Assembly (NCBI GenBank): GCA_002315975.1
Contig: DCIK01000007.1
Span: forward strand, 1 to 27,075
Reading direction: 5' to 3'
DNA length: 27,075 nucleotides
Source of the DNA: Clostridiales bacterium UBA1728
Lineage (GTDB): Bacteria > Bacillota > Clostridia > Oscillospirales > Oscillospiraceae
Position 1 is the first letter of the stretch. Each line of letters begins with the position of its first letter. Both the position numbers and the translations under genes were made by a program. A model generated the notes under the pieces. The model had not been told where the DNA came from. It saw only the letters and a program-made list of their open reading frames with translations, and searched no databases. Positions 22,890 through 27,075 of this stretch are shown piece by piece.

Positions 22890-23588
22890 ATGAAATCCTC
22901 TACGAAGCCGCTTCTTCGCTACTTTGTCGGCGCATTTTTCATCCAGTTCGGTGTGATGGGCGTCTGCATTCCCCTGCATCGCATTTTCATCAGAATCGGT
23001 GAACCCGTGGCCGTGGCAGAGCAGGTGGCGGGAGCTATGACAAATCCCACTGTCGGACGCCTGATGTTCTCTCTGCTCTCGGCACTGGCATTTATCCTGC
23101 TCACCGCACTGGCGTCTGCGAGGGCCAGGGCAGGGAAGGACTATGCTCCGTTTATTTTCGGAAGCTTAGCGGGTACCTTCCTCTGGCAGTCCATCGGGGA
23201 GGATCTGTGGCACTTTTCTGTGGGCGGGGAGCATTTTGTCGTATTAGAGAGCATTTCCGCCCTGCCCCTGGTGATCCTTTTTCTTCTGGCGCTGCTCTAC
23301 TGCGCACGAAACAGGAGCCTTGACTGGGGCGTGTGGTGCGCTGTGCTGGGCTTCGCGGTTAACTGGCTGGGGCACTATGTGCTGGAGGGCGTGTATCCTC
23401 TTGTTGCCCCTCTGTGCCCGGAAGCGCTCTGGTATCGCTGTGTGGGGCTGGGTCTGGGCTCTGCCCTGCTGATTCTGGGAGTGTATCTGGGAGTGAAAAA
23501 AGCAAAAGCACCCAGACAGTGGATGCTCTGCTCGATCTTATGCTTTTTTGCTGTGGCCGTGCTGGCCTTCGGCCTGATGGAAGGCTGA
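22890..23588 (+). CDS. Polytopic membrane protein of unknown function
   Basis: A 232-residue hydrophobic protein with about six or seven membrane helices (roughly residues 8-27, 57-78, 84-103, 120-140, 146-166, 178-203, 210-228) and a short basic N-terminus. Trp and His stand out in conserved-looking loops (LWQSIGEDLWHF at about 98-109, NWLGHYVLEGVYP at about 158-170). I do not recognise the family. It starts 29 bases after psuG with TTGGAGA upstream, so it is probably the last gene of the tyrS operon. A transport role for the nucleoside pathway is conceivable but unsupported. Confidence 0.75.
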   Translation: MKSSTKPLLRYFVGAFFIQFGVMGVCIPLHRIFIRIGEPVAVAEQVAGAMTNPTVGRLMFSLLSALAFILLTALASARARAGKDYAPFIFGSLAGTFLWQSIGEDLWHFSVGGEHFVVLESISALPLVILFLLALLYCARNRSLDWGVWCAVLGFAVNWLGHYVLEGVYPLVAPLCPEALWYRCVGLGLGSALLILGVYLGVKKAKAPRQWMLCSILCFFAVAVLAFGLMEG

Positions 23589-23590
23589 CG

Positions 23591-23634
23591 AAAAATAAGG
23601 ATAGTCTCCGCTTTGTGAGACTATCCTTATTTTT
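23591..23634. terminator. Bidirectional terminator between convergent genes
   Basis: A perfect 18-bp stem (23591-23608 with 23617-23634), 8-base loop, A-run on the left and T-run on the right. It serves the tyrS-psuG-membrane-protein transcript from the left and the DUF4349-DUF1294 transcript from the right. The minus-strand stop codon of the DUF1294 gene (23633-23635) lies in the tail of the stem. Confidence 0.92.
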
Positions 23635-23881
23635 ATCGTATATACAGCAGAATCGCAAGCTCACCCGCCAGCAAAATCAGGAAGCCGAGGGCAAAGAACC
23701 TGTGCTTCGTCTTGTGCCGGAAGCAGAGCATCCCCAGCAGCCCGCCCAGTGCGCCCATACAGGCGGCGGAGAGGAAAAGCGTGTTCTCGGGGATGCGCCG
23801 TCGGTGCTCCCTTGCCCGCCTTTTATCCGCGCCCATCAGGGCAAAGCAGATGAGATTGGTGACGATCAGAAAGGGAATCAT
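23633..23881 (-). CDS. DUF1294 family small membrane protein
   Basis: An 82-residue protein with N- and C-terminal membrane helices. The family pattern is clear: NLICFALMGADKRRA (about 9-23), RRIPENTLFL (about 28-37), GALGGLLGM followed by FRHKTKHRFF (about 43-63). The conserved MGxDK and FRHKTxH elements identify DUF1294; the function is unknown. ATG 23881 overlaps the stop of the upstream DUF4349 gene by 4 bases, so the two are translated together. Confidence 0.88.
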   Translation of the reverse strand: MIPFLIVTNLICFALMGADKRRAREHRRRIPENTLFLSAACMGALGGLLGMLCFRHKTKHRFFALGFLILLAGELAILLYIR

Positions 23882-24921
23882 TTCTCGGCAGCCTCATCCG
23901 CAGGGCTCACAGCGGCTTTGGCGGCCTTCTTCTCGGCTCTGCGCTCCTTCCAGCTCTTGCGCTCAGTCTTGCCGTGCCGGGAGATGAGCTTTTTCAGCAG
24001 CTGCCAGACCAGATAGAGAGCGGCGCACCAGAGGACGATTTCCGGCAGGTTGCCCATGAGCCAGAGGGAGCCGTCCACGAAGAACGCACCCACATTCGCG
24101 CAGGAGCTTTTGAAGCGCTGGGCCAGCTTCTCGCCGTAGCTGAGCCGGACTATGGGAGTCTCGGTATATTCCTCCACCTCCGTCACGGTCAGGTTTACGG
24201 TGGAGTAGCTGACCTGCCGGTCATAGTTGGTGAGCCGGGACTGGAGGGAATCAATCTCGTACTGCACATCGGTGAGCTGCTGCTGAATGGCCAGCAGATC
24301 CTCCACGGACTCGGCGATCTCCAGCATCTCCAGCAGCCGCTTTTCCTGAGTCTCATAGGCGGTCTTGCGGGCTTCCACATCATAGTAGGACGCGGTGACA
24401 TTCTCGGAGCTGGTATTGCAGTAGGGCACATTGCCCAGCTCGCTGAGAGAACCCGTCAGCTCCTCGAAATGCTCGCAGGGAATGCGGAGGGTGAAGCCGG
24501 CACTGCGGTAGCTCTTCAGTCCCCGACTGCTGCGGTAGTAGTTGGCGCCGCTGATGCTGGAGCTCTCGATAAAGCCCCCGAAGCGCTCCACCATCTCGGA
24601 GACGGCAGTCACGGTCTTGTCGTACTCGGTGGTCTCCACCTCGGCGTAGGCGGAGTAGATGATCTTCTCGCTCCGGAGCTGACCCTTGCTCTCGGCATTG
24701 GCGGCAGTGGTGCCGTTGCTGTTGGCAATGCCGCCTCCCGCCATGGCTGCGGCCGGTGCTTCCATAGGGGTCGCGGCAGCAGACTCGTCGTAGGAGTACT
24801 CTTCTTCGGCAGCTTCCATATCATAGCTGACAGCGCTCTCCTTGACCGCTCTTCCGCAGCCGCAGAGCAACATGGCGCACAGTAGCAGACAGAGCAGGGA
24901 AGTGAAACGATTCTTCTTCAT
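23878..24921 (-). CDS. DUF4349 family lipoprotein with C-terminal membrane helix
   Basis: A 347-residue surface lipoprotein with basic KKNR, a hydrophobic core and a lipobox LCGC whose lipidated Cys is residue 22. An acidic/Ala-rich linker (30-80) leads to the DUF4349 domain (about 85-285). That domain contains an alpha/beta part beginning RSEKIIYSAYAEVETTEYDK and an antiparallel coiled coil (about 185-235, LLEMLEIAESVEDLLAIQQQL). A membrane helix lies at about 290-312, then a Lys/Arg/Ala-rich cytoplasmic tail. Function is unknown; related proteins are predicted envelope components. The start ATG has AAGGAGG at 24931-24937. Confidence 0.88.
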   Translation of the reverse strand: MKKNRFTSLLCLLLCAMLLCGCGRAVKESAVSYDMEAAEEEYSYDESAAATPMEAPAAAMAGGGIANSNGTTAANAESKGQLRSEKIIYSAYAEVETTEYDKTVTAVSEMVERFGGFIESSSISGANYYRSSRGLKSYRSAGFTLRIPCEHFEELTGSLSELGNVPYCNTSSENVTASYYDVEARKTAYETQEKRLLEMLEIAESVEDLLAIQQQLTDVQYEIDSLQSRLTNYDRQVSYSTVNLTVTEVEEYTETPIVRLSYGEKLAQRFKSSCANVGAFFVDGSLWLMGNLPEIVLWCAALYLVWQLLKKLISRHGKTERKSWKERRAEKKAAKAAVSPADEAAEK

Positions 24922-24974
24922 GGGGATGAACCTCCTTATGTTGATTGCTTCTGGCTCTTTGACGCAGCAACTTC

Positions 24975-25015
24975 AAAAAAGTTCCGGGAAAGGAAACCCT
25001 TCCCGGAACTTTTTT
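24975..25015. terminator. Terminator between proS and the DUF4349 gene
   Basis: A perfect 16-bp stem, AAAAAAGTTCCGGGAA (24975-24990) with TTCCCGGAACTTTTTT (25000-25015), with a 9-base loop and A/T runs on both sides. It ends the leftward proS transcript about 200 bases after the proS stop. The DUF4349 gene must then have a promoter in the remaining 50 bases or rely on read-through; no clear promoter is seen there. Confidence 0.9.
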
Positions 25016-25072
25016 CATTTCTAAAACAGAAGCGAAGGGGATGCAGGGAAGAAAGGAAAGCTTTTTTAATCA

Positions 25073-25206
25073 TTTTCAAGCGAGCTTTGCCCGCTTGAAA
25101 ATACCCTGAGGCGCACTCTATTGGTGCGCCCTCGCGCCGACCAAAGCGGCTTTGCCGCTGCGATAAGCGCGAGCATCCCAAATGCAAAGCAGTATGCTTT
25201 GCATTT
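25073..25206. repeat. Cluster of four hairpins downstream of proS
   Basis: Four perfect inverted repeats stand in a row: TTTTCAAGCG/CGCTTGAAAA (25073-25082, 25092-25101), GGCGCAC/GTGCGCC (25110-25116, 25124-25130), AGCGGC/GCCGCT (25145-25150, 25154-25159) and AAATGCAAAGCA/TGCTTTGCATTT (25180-25191, 25195-25206). The last begins 4 bases from the proS stop codon. None has a T-run suited to termination. They form the 3' untranslated region of proS or a dispersed intergenic element. Confidence 0.7.
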
Positions 25207-25209
25207 GAT

Positions 25210-26646
25210 TCAGTATGCTACGCCCCAGTAGATCATCTTCTTGGCGCTCTTTCCGCAGATGGGACAGACCTCGCCCAGTTGCTCCTGCTCGAAGGGGATG
25301 CAGCGGGAGGTCATACCGGCCTGCTCCTTCATCTTCATTTCGCACTCCAGCTCGCCGCACCACATGGTCTTGATGAAGCCGCCATTCTGCTCCTGCAGCT
25401 CCTTTGCCTCCTCCAGCGAGTAGGCGGGGAACACATGGGAGTCGAGGTTGGCCTTGGCCTTGTCGAAGAGACCCTGCTGAACGGTCTTCAAGAGCTCGGG
25501 AATGGCGGTTTCCAGCTCGTCGAGAGAGAGGAATACCTTCTCGCCGTTGTCCCGGCGGACAGCCACGCACTGATTGTTCTCCATGTCCTTGGGGCCGATC
25601 TCGATGCGCAGGGGCACGCCCTTCATCTCCCAGTTGGCAAACTTCCAGCCGGGGGAGTTGTCGGAGAAGTCGCCCTTCACGCGGACGCCGACCTTCTTCA
25701 GACGATCCACCAGCTCCTCAGCCTTCTCGCTGACGCCGGGCTTGTGGGCGGCGATGGGCAGCACGATGACCTGAATGGGTGCCACCTCGGGGGGCAGTAC
25801 CAGACCGTTGTTGTCGCCGTGGGTCATGATGATGCCGCCGATAATGCGGGTGGACATACCCCAGGAGGTCTGGAAGGGATAGGTCTTCTGGTTGTTCTTA
25901 TCGGAGAAGGCGATGTCGAAGGCGCGGGTAAAGCCATCGCCGAAGTAGTGGCTGGTGCCGGACTGCAGAGCCTTGTGGTCGTGCATCATGCACTCGATGG
26001 TGTAGGTGTTTTCGGCACCGGCGAACTTTTCCTTGTCGGTCTTGTTGCCGCGGATGACGGGCATGGCCAGGAACTTCTCGCAGCACTCGGCATAGACCTC
26101 CAGCATCTGGAGGGTCTCTTCCCTGGCCTCTTCGGGAGTGGCGTGAATGGTGTGGCCTTCCTGCCACAGGAACTCACGGCCGCGCAGGAAGGGGCGGGTG
26201 GTCTTCTCCCAGCGGAGCACGCTGCACCACTGGTTGTATTTCATGGGCAGGTCGCGCCAGGAATGCACCACGTGACTCCAGTGATCGCAGAAGAGAGTCT
26301 CGGAGGTGGGACGCACGCACAGCCGCTCAGGAAGCTCCTCGCTGCCGCCCAGAGTAACCCAGGCGCACTCGGGAGCAAAGCCCTCCACGTGGTCCTTTTC
26401 CTTCTGCAGCAGGGACTCGGGGATCAGCATGGGCATACTGACATTCTCGTGACCCAGCTCCTTGAAGCGCTTGTCCAGGAAGTTCATAATGTTTTCCCAG
26501 ATGGCATAGCCATAGGGACGCAGGATAAAGAGACCCTTTACGCCGGAATAGTCCACCAGCTCTGCCTTGATGCAGACATCGGTAAACCACTGGGTAAAGT
26601 CAACCTCCATATCGGTAATTTGCTCAACCTTTTTTTCTTTTGCCAT
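25210..26646 (-). CDS. proS: Prolyl-tRNA synthetase, archaeal/eukaryotic-type
   Basis: A 478-residue class II synthetase that charges tRNA-Pro. Class II motif 2 is seen around LRWEKTTRPFLRGREFLWQEGHT (about residues 143-165), motif 3 around GGIIMTHGDNNGLVLPP (about 269-285). An anticodon-binding domain follows (about 290-400). The C-terminal zinc-type domain has a CGELEC pair, a later CPICG pair and a terminal Tyr. The length and the absence of the large insertion between motifs 2 and 3 show the short, editing-domain-free archaeal/eukaryotic type. The start ATG has AAGGAG 11 bases upstream. The leader of about 58 bases is too short for a T-box, unlike tyrS. Confidence 0.95.
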   Translation of the reverse strand: MAKEKKVEQITDMEVDFTQWFTDVCIKAELVDYSGVKGLFILRPYGYAIWENIMNFLDKRFKELGHENVSMPMLIPESLLQKEKDHVEGFAPECAWVTLGGSEELPERLCVRPTSETLFCDHWSHVVHSWRDLPMKYNQWCSVLRWEKTTRPFLRGREFLWQEGHTIHATPEEAREETLQMLEVYAECCEKFLAMPVIRGNKTDKEKFAGAENTYTIECMMHDHKALQSGTSHYFGDGFTRAFDIAFSDKNNQKTYPFQTSWGMSTRIIGGIIMTHGDNNGLVLPPEVAPIQVIVLPIAAHKPGVSEKAEELVDRLKKVGVRVKGDFSDNSPGWKFANWEMKGVPLRIEIGPKDMENNQCVAVRRDNGEKVFLSLDELETAIPELLKTVQQGLFDKAKANLDSHVFPAYSLEEAKELQEQNGGFIKTMWCGELECEMKMKEQAGMTSRCIPFEQEQLGEVCPICGKSAKKMIYWGVAY

Positions 26647-26710
26647 GATTCGTTTTTCTCCTTTTCAAATACGTCAGAGGCCTTCCTCCGCCGCGGACTT
26701 GTGAACATTT

Positions 26711-26739
26711 ATAATAAAGTATCTTTTTCCGTTTGTCAA
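26711..26739 (-). promoter_or_regulatory. Promoter of proS
   Basis: On the minus strand, TTGACA (26734-26739) and TATTAT (26711-26716) are 17 bases apart. Transcription should start near 26704, about 58 bases before the proS ATG. The -35 is one arm of a palindrome shared with the divergent promoter. Confidence 0.75.
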
Positions 26740-26749
26740 GTGCTTGACA
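26732..26749. promoter_or_regulatory. Palindrome joining the two divergent -35 boxes
   Basis: TTGTCAAGTGCTTGACAA has perfect 8-bp arms around TG and contains both -35 elements. It may simply be two consensus -35 boxes placed back to back, or an operator for one regulator acting on both genes. Nothing in the window says which protein would bind. Confidence 0.5.
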
Positions 26750-26772
26750 AAATCGGGGGAATAGTATAGAAT
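26744..26772 (+). promoter_or_regulatory. Promoter of the right-edge gene
   Basis: TTGACA (26744-26749) and TAGAAT (26767-26772) are 17 bases apart. Transcription should start near 26779. Only four bases separate this -35 from that of the divergent proS promoter, so both polymerases cannot sit side by side. Confidence 0.75.
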
Positions 26773-26810
26773 TTGATAACAAAAAGTAACAGTTTCTCCA
26801 CGAGGGGGTG

Positions 26811-27075
26811 TTGAACATAGACAGGAAAAGATATCTGATGGAGCTGAGAGCCCTGCTTTCCTTCATGGATGCCTCAGAGAAGGAGGCTACCGTGAATGCG
26901 TATAAGGGCCTTTTTGAGAGCGTCGGACAGGAGGGGGAGCAGGAGCTGATCGAACAGTTGGGTTCCCCGGTCCGTCTGGTACTGAAGCTGGAAAAGAGCT
27001 ATCGCAGCGGCAGGCTCACCGAGGTGCTGCCCGCCCCGGCACCGGCAGCCGAAGAGGAATACGAAGAAGACTCCG
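26811..27075 (+). CDS. Partial gene, possible HAAS/DUF1700-type protein, cut by window end
   Basis: An open frame runs from about 26811 to the window end (88 codons, no stop). The N-terminus (about residues 1-70) is helical with a YLMELRALLSFMDASEKEA stretch, then EQELIEQLGSPVRLVLKLE, which resembles the HAAS/DUF1700 pattern (short helices, then an ELG-P motif). A Pro/Ala then Glu-rich linker begins at about residue 75; in such proteins membrane helices usually follow. TTG 26811 after GAGGGG is my preferred start; GTG 26808 or ATG 26838 are alternatives in frame. The family assignment is tentative. Confidence 0.6.
   Translation, partial: MNIDRKRYLMELRALLSFMDASEKEATVNAYKGLFESVGQEGEQELIEQLGSPVRLVLKLEKSYRSGRLTEVLPAPAPAAEEEYEEDS

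Noticed and set aside
23414..24016. Rightward 200-codon frame crossing the bidirectional terminator
   Set aside because: It runs through the membrane-protein gene in another frame, the terminator stem and the antisense of the DUF1294 gene; it has no ribosome site or family features.
26647..26710. T-box or other riboswitch in the proS leader
   Set aside because: The predicted leader is about 58 bases, has no T-box GGTGG core and no terminator hairpin.

Overview
The window (about 60% GC by eye) is chromosomal DNA from a spore-forming, anaerobic Firmicute of the Clostridia, most likely a gut Oscillospirales-type organism. The case rests on a complete spoIIIA sporulation operon, a Tyr T-box leader, lipoproteins of clostridial type, Shine-Dalgarno-led and start/stop-overlapping genes, and GC-rich intergenic palindromes of the sort common in that order. 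The genus cannot be named from sequence alone.

Layout. (1) 1-4508: a minus-strand operon of a MarR-type repressor and two half-size ABC exporters. It has a near-consensus promoter whose -10 lies inside one of two similar palindromic boxes, a layout that suggests autorepression. The two exporter subunits carry complementary defects typical of heterodimeric multidrug exporters with one degenerate ATP site. (2) 4709-9106: spoIIIAA-AB-AC-AD-AE-AF-AG-AH, the mother-cell half of the channel that links mother cell and forespore. (3) 9222-13432: an Asp23/YqhY protein, nusB, xseA, an Ig-like lipoprotein, xseB and ispA, almost all translationally coupled. (4) 13450-19196: a terminator with the dxs promoter built into it, then dxs, tlyA, nadK, argR and recN. 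Regions 2-4 follow the Bacillus subtilis spoIIIA-to-recN order, but accBC and folD are missing, nadK and a lipoprotein are added, and spoIVB-spo0A do not follow recN. (5) 19193-22860: a promoter starting on the recN stop codon, a T-box riboswitch with a readable UAC (Tyr) specifier, a large palindromic element, tyrS, and a PfkB-kinase/pseudouridine-phosphate glycosidase pair (psuK-psuG-like). (6) 22890-24921: an unrecognised membrane protein, a perfect 18-bp bidirectional terminator, and on the minus strand a DUF4349 lipoprotein followed by a DUF1294 membrane protein. (7) 24975-27075: a terminator, a cluster of hairpins, an archaeal-type proS on the minus strand, and a divergent gene cut by the window edge (possibly HAAS/DUF1700). 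The two divergent promoters have their -35 boxes inside one palindrome.

Functionally the centre of the window is housekeeping (isoprenoid precursor synthesis by Dxs/IspA, exonuclease VII, NAD kinase, arginine repressor, DNA repair, rRNA modification, antitermination) tied to sporulation. I found no CRISPR array, phage, transposase or tRNA/rRNA gene. No clear new multi-gene system is visible. The most unusual items are regulatory or architectural: the promoter-in-terminator before dxs, the recN-stop/T-box promoter fusion, the palindromic element inside the tyrS leader, the shared -35 palindrome at proS, the very short SpoIIIAG and the Ig-like lipoprotein embedded between the two exonuclease VII subunits.
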